Positions 7,955 through 17,255 of a stretch of 64,000 bases of DNA are shown in pieces (the stretch's first letter is position 1; each line of letters opens with the position of its first letter). Origin of the DNA: Thermodesulfobacteriota bacterium (GTDB lineage: Bacteria; Desulfobacterota; QYQD01). The notes below the pieces were generated by a model, which saw only the letters and a program-made list of their open reading frames with translations, was not told where the DNA came from and ran no database searches. The position numbers were made by a program, and so were the translations under genes. The DNA lies in the NCBI GenBank assembly GCA_031082315.1, contig JAVHLC010000007.1, positions 100,967 to 164,966 on the forward strand, given 5' to 3'.

Positions 7955-9049
7955 CTACCTCGACGCTAATATATCCATCATCTTTTGAATAGCTCTTTGT
8001 ACCTTATCCGTTTCTAAGTTATGAAGGCATTTACTCCACCCCATGGAATCACAGCCTTTCTGATGACAGGGCACACAGTCGTCATCGGGGGTGATAACTC
8101 TATGGATGTCGCCTGGAGACGCCCAGTCCCTCCAGTCTGAGGGACCATAGATGGTTATGGTGGGAGTGCCCACAGCCGCAGCTATATGAGGAGCCGCGCT
8201 ATCTACCCCTATATGTAAAAAACTCAGGGCCAGTACTCCAGCTAACTCACCCAATGTGGTCTGGCCTGCGAGACTAAACACTCTTCTGCGGCATTTTTTA
8301 ACCAATTCAGATGCCTTATCTTTTTCCTCGGGAGAGCCGACGATGACTGTTGGAAACTTGAACTTATCCCATATCCAGTCGATAACTTTAACCCATTTAT
8401 CATAATCCCATTCCTTGTATTGCCACCTGGAAAAAGGATTCAGTGTGATCCATCGTTGATTGACGTTAAGAATGTTTTGGCGATCGAGTATCTGCCTCGC
8501 CCGCTCTTTAACATTTTCAGAAACCCACAATTTGGGGACAATATTTTCCGTATCGATGCCGAATTCTCTCACAATACGGAGGGATTGCTCTGCAGCTCCC
8601 AGTGTTTTTTTTGTTGGTACCGGGGGATCGACTACATGGGTAAATAACATATTCCGCCAGAAGGGCACGTCACGGTAAAACATGGACACTCTCACCGGGG
8701 CGCCTGTAATATAGGCCATTATTGCCCCCCGATCCCCGGCCCGTAGATCAAAGACAAGGTCAAACTGTTCCTTACGCAAGCCTCTTATAAAGCGTATTTG
8801 CTCGATGGCTTTTTTAAAGAAGCTTCCTTTATAACGCCTGACCTCAAATATTTTATGGAGAGACGGATCTTCCTCTAAAATTGTTCCAAAACCTTCCCAC
8901 ACAAGAATAGATACTTTTGCGTCCGGATATTTTTCTTTGACGGCCCATAAGGTCGGGGTAACCCAGACCACATCACCAATATCCCCCAGTTGTATGATGA
9001 GGATATTTTTTGTATCTCTTTTTTGAAGAGGTTGACCTTTAATAAACAT
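7955..9049 (-). CDS. GT9-family heptosyltransferase (third, WaaQ-like)
   Basis: A 364-residue GT-B glycosyltransferase of the ADP-heptose:LPS family. Its N-terminus has ILIIQLGDIGDVVWVTPTL and the C-terminal domain GVDSAAPHIAAAVGTPTITIYG. It ends with a Cys-rich stretch (CVPCHQKGC) as in WaaC and WaaF. It most likely adds a further heptose (WaaQ or heptosyltransferase III type), but the exact acceptor cannot be told. It opens an island of minus-strand genes; the next gene upstream begins 8 bases away, suggesting one transcript with the two glycosyltransferases. Confidence 0.85.
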   Translation of the reverse strand: MFIKGQPLQKRDTKNILIIQLGDIGDVVWVTPTLWAVKEKYPDAKVSILVWEGFGTILEEDPSLHKIFEVRRYKGSFFKKAIEQIRFIRGLRKEQFDLVFDLRAGDRGAIMAYITGAPVRVSMFYRDVPFWRNMLFTHVVDPPVPTKKTLGAAEQSLRIVREFGIDTENIVPKLWVSENVKERARQILDRQNILNVNQRWITLNPFSRWQYKEWDYDKWVKVIDWIWDKFKFPTVIVGSPEEKDKASELVKKCRRRVFSLAGQTTLGELAGVLALSFLHIGVDSAAPHIAAAVGTPTITIYGPSDWRDWASPGDIHRVITPDDDCVPCHQKGCDSMGWSKCLHNLETDKVQRAIQKMMDILASR

Positions 9050-9057
9050 CTATCCAC

Positions 9058-10002
9058 TCAGGGGCAACCGTTTAAATGCCAGAGTATAAGCTTTGAATTG
9101 ACTACCCATTTATTTCTTAATTTTTTATTAGTAAAAAACGTGATCAGATTCCCAAACGACGTTAACAACCAATTTATGATGGTACGTACGAAGATAACGA
9201 AAGAAACAAGTTGATAGTAGCTATGACTTTTCCATTTTTTGAAAAATTGGTATCTGGAACGATAAAACTCGATCCGGGAACGAACATCCCGACCGATACT
9301 CTGTCCCTGGAGATGATAAATAAAGGCTGAAGGGACATGGTAAATCTTCCAGCCTGCAGTTTTCATCTGTAACGCCCAGTCCGTCTCTTCAAAAAAGAAA
9401 AAGTAGCGTTCATCGAACATTCCGACTTCATCTATGGCCTGCTTACGCACCATAAGACATGCCCCAATCCCTGAATCAATCTCAATCGGCCCCTTATAAT
9501 CATATCGCTTGCTTGGATAGCGCTTTGGAAACAAGTATTCGAGGAGGGGCGTATTGAAAAGAAGTGTTAATAAGGTGGGAAAATTTGCTATTGAATTCTG
9601 CTTGCTCCCATCGGCGTTTAAAAGTTGTCCGCAGGCCATAGCCGCTTCCAGATGGGCCTCCATGAAAAAAAATAGTTCATAAACGGCATGTTCTTTTAAA
9701 ACTGTATCTGTATTCAGCAACAATGCATATCGACCCTTCATAATACCAAAAGCTTGGTTATTGGCCGCCCCAAATCCCCGGTTTTCTTTATTTTCTATCA
9801 CATTAACCTGGGGGAATTCCCCGCGCAGCATGGCCACGCTTCCATCATGAGAAGCATTGTCAACCACGCTGATCTCAAGGGCGATACCTTGTACTGTCCC
9901 GTAGATGGAGTTCAGGCAGTTTCGCAGCAGGTCTTTCGTGTTCCAGTTGACGATAATGATTGAAATATCCATTGATGGCCTATGACAAAAAAATCCACTC
10001 AT
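9058..10002 (-). CDS. GT2 glycosyltransferase, rhamnosyltransferase-like
   Basis: Inverting GT-A enzyme of the WbbL/rhamnosyltransferase type, 314 residues. SIIIVNWNTKDLLRNCL begins the Rossmann part, SVVDNASHDGS follows, and NTDT is the DxD equivalent. ETDWALQMKTAGWKI is near residue 215 and hydrophobic stretches occur near the C-terminus. It probably adds a deoxyhexose to the LPS core or O-chain. The start at 10002 overlaps the previous gene's stop by 4 bases (ATGA), implying translational coupling; MDISIIIV at 9972 is an alternative start. Confidence 0.85.
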   Translation of the reverse strand: MSGFFCHRPSMDISIIIVNWNTKDLLRNCLNSIYGTVQGIALEISVVDNASHDGSVAMLRGEFPQVNVIENKENRGFGAANNQAFGIMKGRYALLLNTDTVLKEHAVYELFFFMEAHLEAAMACGQLLNADGSKQNSIANFPTLLTLLFNTPLLEYLFPKRYPSKRYDYKGPIEIDSGIGACLMVRKQAIDEVGMFDERYFFFFEETDWALQMKTAGWKIYHVPSAFIYHLQGQSIGRDVRSRIEFYRSRYQFFKKWKSHSYYQLVSFVIFVRTIINWLLTSFGNLITFFTNKKLRNKWVVNSKLILWHLNGCP

Positions 10003-10784
10003 TGATCCTTATATGTACGTGACTTACCCTCTCTATTTAATTCAGCTAACTTGGCGTACTTAAAAAATTTATTCACCGAATCGGTAATGGCCAAGGTGAA
10101 TCCCTGTGCGCCGTCCAGGACCCCAAATTTTAAAAAATAATCCTGTAAAAATGTAAGAACTGCGCGCAGGGCAGCAGACCAGACCGAGGCTTTTCTGCCC
10201 TGGTCAAATGCCTCTTGGGCGGCCAAGGCGGAATAATGATCGATCTTGAGTAAAATCTGGCTGAGGCGACTTTCAGTGTAATGCTCTATGGGCACATCCA
10301 AGTCCTGCACAGGGCCATTGACCACGATGGATTCGTGAACGTTTGCCGGGGACATTTGGCCGCGATCCTTCTGAAAAAACCTGATAACCCGGTCCGGCCA
10401 CCATCCGGAGTGCCTGATCCATCGCCCCTGAAAGTAGTTTTTTCTGGGGAAGCTATACCCGGCAATACTTCCTGAATCTTTAGAAACAATATGTTTTATA
10501 GCAAGAGCGGTTTCCGGTGGGATTCGCTCATCTGCATCCAGTACAAGGACCCACCGATTTCTGCACTTATCAATGGCGAATTGTTTCTGGAGACCAAATC
10601 CCCGCCAGGGTTCGATGAATACGTCGCACCCAAAGTCTGATGCAATTTTTACCGTGTCATCCGTGCTCCCAAAATCCACCACCACAATCTGCCCGGCAAA
10701 ATCTATGTTTTTGAGGCAATCGGGCAGGTTATTTGCCTCGTTTTTGGTTATGATAGCTACAGAGAAAGGTGTCTTATTGTCCAT
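9999..10784 (-). CDS. GT2 LPS core glycosyltransferase, WaaE/KdtX-like
   Basis: A 261-residue GT-A enzyme with VAIITKNEANNLPDCL, VVDFGSTDDTV and the metal-binding VLDADERIP. The pattern WRGFGLQKQFAID is typical of WaaE-like beta-glucosyl or glucosaminyl transferases of the LPS inner core. It is the first gene of the minus-strand trio (glycosyltransferase - glycosyltransferase - heptosyltransferase) and overlaps the next by 4 bases. The sugar added cannot be told from sequence. Confidence 0.86.
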   Translation of the reverse strand: MDNKTPFSVAIITKNEANNLPDCLKNIDFAGQIVVVDFGSTDDTVKIASDFGCDVFIEPWRGFGLQKQFAIDKCRNRWVLVLDADERIPPETALAIKHIVSKDSGSIAGYSFPRKNYFQGRWIRHSGWWPDRVIRFFQKDRGQMSPANVHESIVVNGPVQDLDVPIEHYTESRLSQILLKIDHYSALAAQEAFDQGRKASVWSAALRAVLTFLQDYFLKFGVLDGAQGFTLAITDSVNKFFKYAKLAELNREGKSRTYKDQ

Positions 10785-10887
10785 AAGTTGGCTATTATTT
10801 TAGGAATTCGAATAATACTTAACATAGATATAATCTTATTAAAAGAATGATTTTTTTGCTTGGAAAAGACAAAAAACGTCATTATAA

Positions 10888-11210
10888 TCGACAAAACAAT
10901 TATCGACCACGACACTTGATACGTTAATTAGCTTAGATGGACGCCCCGCATTCTGTAAAAAGATGTTGAAGGATTTGAAGAACAAGTGTTAAGGGGCTTA
11001 ACCCGCCCGATTTCTTTAATATCTTTTGAAGTTACAAGGGAATTTTTTATGACGCGAAAAATTGTAGAAATTACCTTTTATCAATAGGTCGATTGGCGAA
11101 TCAAGGATCTATTATTGACAGACTGGGTAGGACCTGAGGAGCTATACAAGAGAGTAAATTCATTGGATGGCGAATTTCTCTGGAGTGATGTATATGTCAA
11201 GTTTCTTTGA
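10888..11210 (+). pseudogene. Decayed FkbM-family methyltransferase (C-terminal remnant)
   Basis: Two reading frames together spell the conserved C-terminal half of FkbM methyltransferases. One frame reads TTTLDTLISLDGRPAF (10900-10947). After a one-base shift near 10950, another reads KDVEGFEEQVLRGL and ISFEVTREFF (10959-11050). The second frame has an in-frame TAG at 11085 but continues recognisably to DGEFLWSDVYVKFL before a TGA at 11208. No N-terminal half is found upstream. So at least one frameshift, one nonsense codon and a truncation are visible. It lies at the strand switch between the minus-strand glycosyltransferases and the plus-strand glycan genes. Confidence 0.72.
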
Positions 11211-11284
11211 AACATGCACCCAAGTTATATTCATATTAAATTAAAAGACTTATAGCAAGGTTACCGTATACTTCTGATTTTTGT

Positions 11285-12304
11285 TTGGCTCGTGTGGAGG
11301 AAATCTTTTCTTTGAAAGAGATTGTCGTAGATATCCGCACCTTATTTCATAGGGCAATTGAGCAGTTCGGTTCCGAAACAGGGGCATTAGAGTTTTTGTC
11401 CGAGAATCGTTATAACAAAACTATGTTTCCTACAACGGGTCAATATGACTGGTTTTCGGGCCAACTGCTGTATTGCCTGATCCGATACTTGAAGCCGGAC
11501 AAAATTCTGGAAATGTCTACTGCCTCAGGCTATTCAGCTATGTTCATGGCGATAGCTCTTAAGAAGAACGGCCAAGGTAAACTTGATACCTATGAATTAG
11601 ACGCAAAAGCTGCAAACGCTGCCGCCAAATTATTCAAACAACATCAATTGGTAGAGTTTGTCAACTTGCATGTGGGGGACGCGAGAAAGTTGTCAAAACC
11701 GGGGCCATTAGATTACGATATATATTTCCTGGATAGCCTCCATACAGAGACATTTGCACGCTGGTTCATTGAAACGCATGTAATGCCCACGAACCGGAGA
11801 AACGCCTTGTTTCACATGCACGATATTTTGCCCCGTCATGCACGTGTCCGCTGCTGGAATGCACCACCAGTCGAAGGAACACCTCTGGACCCCAATTCTC
11901 GATTATCTTGGAACCAAAAGCTTAAACGGGCTATGCGTGCGTTGATAAATCCCAAGCAAGACCAGGATGATGAACAAATCCCTATTCGTGTTTATCCTCC
12001 TGCTGAAACAGGGGTACAGACCTATGATGGAAATTGCACAACTGAGGCCATACTGGGAAATGATCTGGCAGCCCTGATGAAACCGGAAGATTATGTCTTT
12101 CTCTGTGATATTGCAAACGATTATCCACAACTCTCACCCCGGAAGTATGATTCATGCGCTATTGGTCGAACAGATTGTAACAATGTCCCTATGGAGTGGA
12201 ATGAGTCTTGGTGGTGTAAGGTGACCGCCCTCAAGGCAGCTTACCATTTTTTGCGATTGCGAAATCATCAGGTTTTGGAAAGCTCAAATATGCCACATCC
12301 ATAA
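11285..12304 (+). CDS. Class I SAM-dependent methyltransferase
   Basis: A 339-residue protein with a Methyltransf_24-type Rossmann core: ILEMSTASGYSAMFMA as the SAM site, DTYELDAKAANAA, then VGDARKL and DIYFLDSLH. It probably methylates a sugar or a small acceptor made by the surrounding glycan genes. The start is poorly marked: TTG at 11285 is used here and GTG at 11294 is possible; the frame is closed at 11237. Its 3' end overlaps the convergent gene by 37 bases. Base composition is AT-richer than the rib and fab regions. Confidence 0.75.
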   Translation: MARVEEIFSLKEIVVDIRTLFHRAIEQFGSETGALEFLSENRYNKTMFPTTGQYDWFSGQLLYCLIRYLKPDKILEMSTASGYSAMFMAIALKKNGQGKLDTYELDAKAANAAAKLFKQHQLVEFVNLHVGDARKLSKPGPLDYDIYFLDSLHTETFARWFIETHVMPTNRRNALFHMHDILPRHARVRCWNAPPVEGTPLDPNSRLSWNQKLKRAMRALINPKQDQDDEQIPIRVYPPAETGVQTYDGNCTTEAILGNDLAALMKPEDYVFLCDIANDYPQLSPRKYDSCAIGRTDCNNVPMEWNESWWCKVTALKAAYHFLRLRNHQVLESSNMPHP

Positions 12305-13029
12305 TGACACGAAAAATTGTTTTTGATGGATACTTCTTCTAAGTCGGCATTTGCAATAAGATCGCCACGATCATTTACATAGGAAAAGGCATTGATTTTA
12401 TATTTATCACCCAGCAAGTTTAACAGATATTCTATGGAAAAAACCCTGTGGGCATTAAATTCAATCCTTTGTTCACCAATAGGTACGGAAAAATAAAGCT
12501 TCCCCCGTTTTTTTAGCATCTTATAAATGTTCTCCCAACCTAACAGGTGTCCATTATAGTCCAACCTATCTCCATATCTACCGAGGCCAAAATGTTCCAG
12601 CGCATGAAGACATGAGACTGAATCGCAGTAATCTGTTAAATTGAAATTTCTATCCATAAGATCGACACGCCTAAAGCGAATATTTTGAATATTACTATTT
12701 AACTCCCTAATATCAAAGACTTCAATTTCTCTAAACGATGCAACATGAGCAACAAAGCCGTCTATTCTTGAGCCAATATCGACGTGTTTAATTGGTTTAT
12801 TTTTGAATATCTTATGAGCAACTAGCAAGTCCTGATAGAAATAGTGTCCTGATGCGATTCCGCTTTCTTTATACCTGTCCTCTAAACAAGGATACATTCC
12901 CCCAAAGGGGAGACCCATTTTTGTTTGTTGTGCCTGTCGTTTGATCTCATAATAATTTTTCAAAAATAGAGGCATTCCCTTCATAAAAACAAAAAATGGC
13001 ACGCCTTTTATGAAAATTCTGAGACGCAT
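12268..13029 (-). CDS. DUF268 protein (methyltransferase-like fold)
   Basis: A 253-residue protein with HVDIGSRIDGFVAHVASF, a degenerate SAM-binding pattern, then SCLHALEHFGLGRYGD and NAHRVFS. This matches the DUF268 family often found in polysaccharide loci; its activity is unknown. I chose ATG 13029 because GGGGAG lies 9 bases upstream; an ATG at 13095 would add 22 residues but has no ribosome site. It is the only minus-strand gene in the 11-20 kb stretch, and its 3' end overlaps the preceding methyltransferase. Confidence 0.75.
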   Translation of the reverse strand: MRLRIFIKGVPFFVFMKGMPLFLKNYYEIKRQAQQTKMGLPFGGMYPCLEDRYKESGIASGHYFYQDLLVAHKIFKNKPIKHVDIGSRIDGFVAHVASFREIEVFDIRELNSNIQNIRFRRVDLMDRNFNLTDYCDSVSCLHALEHFGLGRYGDRLDYNGHLLGWENIYKMLKKRGKLYFSVPIGEQRIEFNAHRVFSIEYLLNLLGDKYKINAFSYVNDRGDLIANADLEEVSIKNNFSCHYGCGIFELSKT

Positions 13030-13267
13030 GCGTTGTGACTCCCCAAATCTGGCTGTGCGCTGACCGTAAGCAGGCCAAATGGATACGATATCCATAGAAA
13101 TAAGAAGTTAGCTGACCGTACTTTACACTTTTCATACCACTACGGTGCCATTAAGACAATGAAATTTATAGGAAAGTATGATATATAACCGGGGTATTCG
13201 AGCCGTAGCTCCTCTTATTATAAATTATCAAAAAACGGACTGTATGTACGATATAGCTTAAAGTCCC

Positions 13268-14530
13268 ATGTATCAGTTAAGAAAACTTAAATTAAACGGG
13301 AAGGCGATTAACTCGCTCAACATAAGTATTCCTCTGTTAATGGGAATATTCCTATTCTTCAACCCATTTCCCCACACAACTACTATAAAAGAAATTTGTT
13401 TTTATCTTTCGGCTTTCATCGTACTTCTGCTTTTGGTTTTTAAAAAGACTGCTTTTTCCTTTAAGACACCTTTATCCATCCCTTTTACATTGTTTGTTCT
13501 TTGGAGTTTCTTTGGCCTCTTTTTTGCGCTTGATAAGCCAAATAGCATCCATGATTTTTATGCACATTTACTAAAGTATCTGGCTTTCTATTATCTATTG
13601 GTCAATTTTTTTAATACTAAGAAACGGCTCGGAGTTCTAATATGGATCATAATTTTATCAGCAGCGGCTTTTTCAACCTGGGCAATCACTTATTTTTACT
13701 TCTTCCTGGGAAATGATATAGCAACCCAACTTGGTCTCGGTTTTACTGAAATCCCAATTAATATTATTGGCATTGTAACCTTATTTGCAATTATCCTGTC
13801 ATTATACCTTTTCCGCCAGGTAACAAATGTATATCGTAAAACCTTCCTCGTTATTTGCCTAATAATAACATCTCTGGCAACACTTTTAACGCAAACGCGC
13901 GGCACCTTGCTTGCTATGGTCTTTTCATTAACTATATTATCTCTGAAAAATAAAAAGGTATTGATGGTTTTTACTGTATCTCTTTTAATCGCTATCGCGT
14001 TTTTGCCTGTAAGGCACCGTCTCAACATGGAAAATATTATAAATAAATTACGGGACGATCCTAGAACAGGAATAGCTTATAATTTTATCGAAGTTATTAA
14101 AGATTACCCAATCACTGGTATCGGTTTTGGGATGCAAACGTATGCAGATGAAAAGCTTTTAGACAAATACAATGCAAGGGTGCCTACTAACTATAGGCAA
14201 CCAATTGCTTATAAGGCTCCTCACAACTTATTGATTGATGTGGCCGTTAGACTCGGCCTTGTAGGCCTTGTACTGTATCTCTATATAATATTTGCATTTA
14301 TCCAAATGGGATGGAAGAAGATTAAATATGGAAAAGACGATTTTATAAGAAGTTGGGGGCGCTGTCTCATGGCTGCATTCGTTGCTGTCTTTATCCAAGG
14401 GATGTTTGAAAACACGCACAGTGGCCCGCCTGCGATTGTGCTTTACGCTATTTTAGCTATGATGACCATTTTATGGCGTCTTAATATGAAGTCGGATAAT
14501 CAACTAGATATCAAATCGGCACCCGGTTGA
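13268..14530 (+). CDS. waaL: O-antigen ligase family protein
   Basis: A 420-residue polytopic membrane protein with about ten hydrophobic segments and a large periplasmic loop (about 250-320) with RTGIAYNFIEVIKDYPITG and HNLLIDVAVRLG, as in Wzy_C/O-antigen ligases. It would attach the finished O-chain to lipid A-core in the periplasm. Ligase and polymerase cannot always be told apart by sequence; proximity to core genes and absence of wzx/wzz favours a ligase. It is AT-rich compared with the lipid A genes. Confidence 0.82.
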   Translation: MYQLRKLKLNGKAINSLNISIPLLMGIFLFFNPFPHTTTIKEICFYLSAFIVLLLLVFKKTAFSFKTPLSIPFTLFVLWSFFGLFFALDKPNSIHDFYAHLLKYLAFYYLLVNFFNTKKRLGVLIWIIILSAAAFSTWAITYFYFFLGNDIATQLGLGFTEIPINIIGIVTLFAIILSLYLFRQVTNVYRKTFLVICLIITSLATLLTQTRGTLLAMVFSLTILSLKNKKVLMVFTVSLLIAIAFLPVRHRLNMENIINKLRDDPRTGIAYNFIEVIKDYPITGIGFGMQTYADEKLLDKYNARVPTNYRQPIAYKAPHNLLIDVAVRLGLVGLVLYLYIIFAFIQMGWKKIKYGKDDFIRSWGRCLMAAFVAVFIQGMFENTHSGPPAIVLYAILAMMTILWRLNMKSDNQLDIKSAPG

Positions 14531-14565
14531 TATTGTTCATTTTACTGCGCTTGTTTTGAAATTGC

Positions 14566-15705
14566 ATGATACCAAATATTCACAAAATAGCCATTGTCAT
14601 CCCAAAATATGGTTTAGTAGGTGGGGCAGAAGGTTTTGCCGCTGAATTAACTGAAAGGATTGCTCAGGATAAACGATTTGAAGTGCATGTTTTTGCTAAT
14701 AAATGGCAAAAAAACTCGGAACATATCACCTTTCACCGCGTTCCGATTATTGGTCTCCCCAAGTTTCTGACCACGATTAGTTTCGCGTATTTCGCAGACC
14801 GCAAGATATCAAAAATGGCCTTCGATTTGGTCCACGCCCATGACAGGATATTTAATGCCGACATATTTACCATGCACGGTATCCCGCACCGAATCTGGGT
14901 CCGTGAAGTGCGCAAAAAACAAACGAGTCTCTTTGATTGCGCAACGGCATGGGTCGAAAAAAAACTGGTCACAAACAAAAGATGCCGGAAATTCCTTGCC
15001 GTATCCGACTTGGGCAAGGGAAAATTCTTACAGGAATATCGAGAGGTTGATCCCGATAAAGTTCAGGTCATTCATCCTGGTGTTGATATCCAAAGATTTC
15101 AAGGGGTTGATCGGCAGCTTTACCGTCAGGAGATAAAAAGACAATTTGGCATAGGTCTGTCGGATAAGGTGATTTTATTCGTTTCCATGAATTTTGATAT
15201 TAAGGGCCTCGACAAGCTTATGATGGGACTAGCAAAATTCAAGTCGGAATATCCATCAGAAAAGTTTAGATTATTGGTCGTGGGCAAGGGTGATGCTAAT
15301 AAATACGGCCGTCTTGCTCAGAATTTAGGAATCAAAGATCATGTAATTTTTACCGGAGTCGTCCAGAAGGAAAACCTTGACAGGATATATCTCGCCTGCG
15401 ATATCTTTTCCATGCTTTCGAGATTTGATACCTTTGGGATGTCTGTACTCGAAGCCATGTCTGCTTCTTTGCCGGTCATGATTAGCGGAAAAGTAGGGGC
15501 AAAGGACCTGGTGAAAGAGGGGGTTAATGGATTTGTTATTGAGAATACAGACAATGCAGGTGAAATTGCTGACAGGATTGCCTTGATGTTTAATGAGGAA
15601 GTTAGGTCCAAAATGGGTAAGGAAGCCTTCAAAACAGCGCTCCATAAAACATGGGAAGTGGCAGTGGATAGGGTCTTGAAGGTATATGAAGAGGAGATGT
15701 ATTAA
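14566..15705 (+). CDS. GT4-family glycosyltransferase
   Basis: A 379-residue retaining GT-B enzyme. IAIVIPKYGLVGGAEGFAAE is the acceptor-domain start, VSDLGKGKFLQ and VIHPGVDIQRF mark the linker, and FSMLSRFDTFGMSVLEAMS is the donor-binding EX7E region. It resembles WaaG-type LPS core glucosyltransferases. The specific sugar is unknown. The next gene starts directly after its stop (TAA then GTG), indicating one operon. Confidence 0.85.
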   Translation: MIPNIHKIAIVIPKYGLVGGAEGFAAELTERIAQDKRFEVHVFANKWQKNSEHITFHRVPIIGLPKFLTTISFAYFADRKISKMAFDLVHAHDRIFNADIFTMHGIPHRIWVREVRKKQTSLFDCATAWVEKKLVTNKRCRKFLAVSDLGKGKFLQEYREVDPDKVQVIHPGVDIQRFQGVDRQLYRQEIKRQFGIGLSDKVILFVSMNFDIKGLDKLMMGLAKFKSEYPSEKFRLLVVGKGDANKYGRLAQNLGIKDHVIFTGVVQKENLDRIYLACDIFSMLSRFDTFGMSVLEAMSASLPVMISGKVGAKDLVKEGVNGFVIENTDNAGEIADRIALMFNEEVRSKMGKEAFKTALHKTWEVAVDRVLKVYEEEMY

Positions 15706-16329
15706 GTGGGTTATAGAAATTTTAAACGAGAGATAAAAAGAATCTTGCCTGCTAAAGTATGGGATAGATTGTTTTGGATAATTAAAGGAAGACCCATACC
15801 CCCTCCCCATTTAGTGAAGCAATGGGTAGTAAAAAAATATGCGGATAGGTTCAAGATTAGAATTATGATAGAAACTGGAACGTATTATGGAGATATGGTT
15901 GAGTCGATGAGGAATCACTTTGCATCTATACACTCTATAGAAGTATATAAACCTTTGTATCAAAACGCAGTTAAAAAGTTTGTGGGTCATAATCATATTT
16001 GTCTGTATCATGCTGATAGTGGATATATTTTACCAAAAATTTTAAGCAATATTAAAGAGCCGGCTCTGTTTTGGCTTGATGCTCATTATTCGGGAGGAGA
16101 GACTGGTAGGGGAGATTTAGACACACCAATCATGAAAGAATTGCAATATATTTTCAGCCATCCTATTAAGAACCATGTCATCTTAATTGATGATGCAAGA
16201 AGCTTTATCGGACAAAATGGTTATCCTACCTTGTCTCAACTCAGAGAGTTTGTGGGGGAAAAGTACTCGAACTCAATTTTTGATGTCAAAGATGACATAA
16301 TACGGATTCATGAAGGGGCAATAGATTAA
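15706..16329 (+). CDS. SAM methyltransferase-like protein of glycan loci
   Basis: A 207-residue protein starting at GTG 15706 directly after the previous stop, with gaggag 9 bases upstream. MIETGTYYGDMVESM is the SAM-binding loop, SIEVYKPLY its acidic partner, and ALFWLDAHYSGG is a conserved motif of an uncharacterised methyltransferase-like family common in O-antigen clusters; DTPIMKEL and LIDDAR follow. Probable role: sugar modification. Confidence 0.72.
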   Translation: MGYRNFKREIKRILPAKVWDRLFWIIKGRPIPPPHLVKQWVVKKYADRFKIRIMIETGTYYGDMVESMRNHFASIHSIEVYKPLYQNAVKKFVGHNHICLYHADSGYILPKILSNIKEPALFWLDAHYSGGETGRGDLDTPIMKELQYIFSHPIKNHVILIDDARSFIGQNGYPTLSQLREFVGEKYSNSIFDVKDDIIRIHEGAID

Positions 16330-16348
16330 CTATTTAAAACTACATGGG

Positions 16349-17248
16349 ATGGCTGGTTATAAAAAATTAGAAATATCTATCATCATTGTCTCTTATAACA
16401 CAGTTGACTTGATTGGCGACTGCCTTGATTCAATTGAGGCGTTTAAAGATTGTAGCAGAGAAATATTTGTTGTTGATAATGCTTCAAACGATGGAAGTGC
16501 TATTTTCATCAAAAATAATTATCCATCAGTCCATCTCATTGCGAATACCGAAAATAAGGGATTTGCTGCAGCCAATAACCAAGCACGGGAACGGTGCCAG
16601 GGACGCTACATCTTCTTCCTTAATCCAGATACAAAGATTGCGCATCCAGAGTGCTTGAAGAAGATGATTTTATTCATGGATGGTAATCCTCATATTGGCC
16701 TTGCCGGTACGAAAGTCATCAATCCAGACGGGACGTTACAAGAATCCATATCTTACAGATATCCGGGAGAGAAATACACCACCAATGAGCTATCCGGACT
16801 AACAGGTTCTATCGCCTGTGTTCTGGGTGCAAGCATGATAGCACGTTCAGAAATAATAAAAAAAATCGGTGGATTTGATGAAGATTTCTTTCTTTACGGC
16901 GAGGATCAGGATATGTGTCTAAGAATTCGAAAGTTAGGATATGAGATTGGGTATAATGATTCTGCTGTGGTCGTTCACTTAGGAGGACGGAGTGAACGAA
17001 ACTTCGCATCTTCAGATACATGGAGAAAAAAAATTATTGCAGAATATGTCTTTTATAAAAAGCATTATCTTCCTGAAACAATCGAGAAAATCAGCAGAGC
17101 ACATTTAGTAAAAGCCTGCTGGAGGATAGCAACGCTGAATCTAACGATTCCTTTTATGAAAGACAAGGCAAGGGCAAAGGAAAAACTGATTAAATATCGA
17201 GTTATTTATCATACAATAAAGAACGTTGTACATCAATTACCAAGGTAG
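16349..17248 (+). CDS. GT2 glycosyltransferase
   Basis: A 299-residue GT-A enzyme of the rhamnosyltransferase-like group, similar in plan to the gene at 9058. It has SIIIVSYNTVDLIGDCL, FVVDNASNDGS, LNPDTKI as the metal site and GEDQDMCLRIRKLGYEIG. It lacks the C-terminal hydrophobic tail of its relative. It is part of the 14.5-20.2 kb operon; acceptor unknown. Confidence 0.85.
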   Translation: MAGYKKLEISIIIVSYNTVDLIGDCLDSIEAFKDCSREIFVVDNASNDGSAIFIKNNYPSVHLIANTENKGFAAANNQARERCQGRYIFFLNPDTKIAHPECLKKMILFMDGNPHIGLAGTKVINPDGTLQESISYRYPGEKYTTNELSGLTGSIACVLGASMIARSEIIKKIGGFDEDFFLYGEDQDMCLRIRKLGYEIGYNDSAVVVHLGGRSERNFASSDTWRKKIIAEYVFYKKHYLPETIEKISRAHLVKACWRIATLNLTIPFMKDKARAKEKLIKYRVIYHTIKNVVHQLPR

Positions 17249-17255
17249 GAAAATT

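Noticed and set aside
12304..12320. atgac(a/g)cgaaaaattgt shared between 11049 and 12304 as a repeat
   Set aside because: Only about 17 bases match and the two lie in unrelated coding contexts; probably chance.
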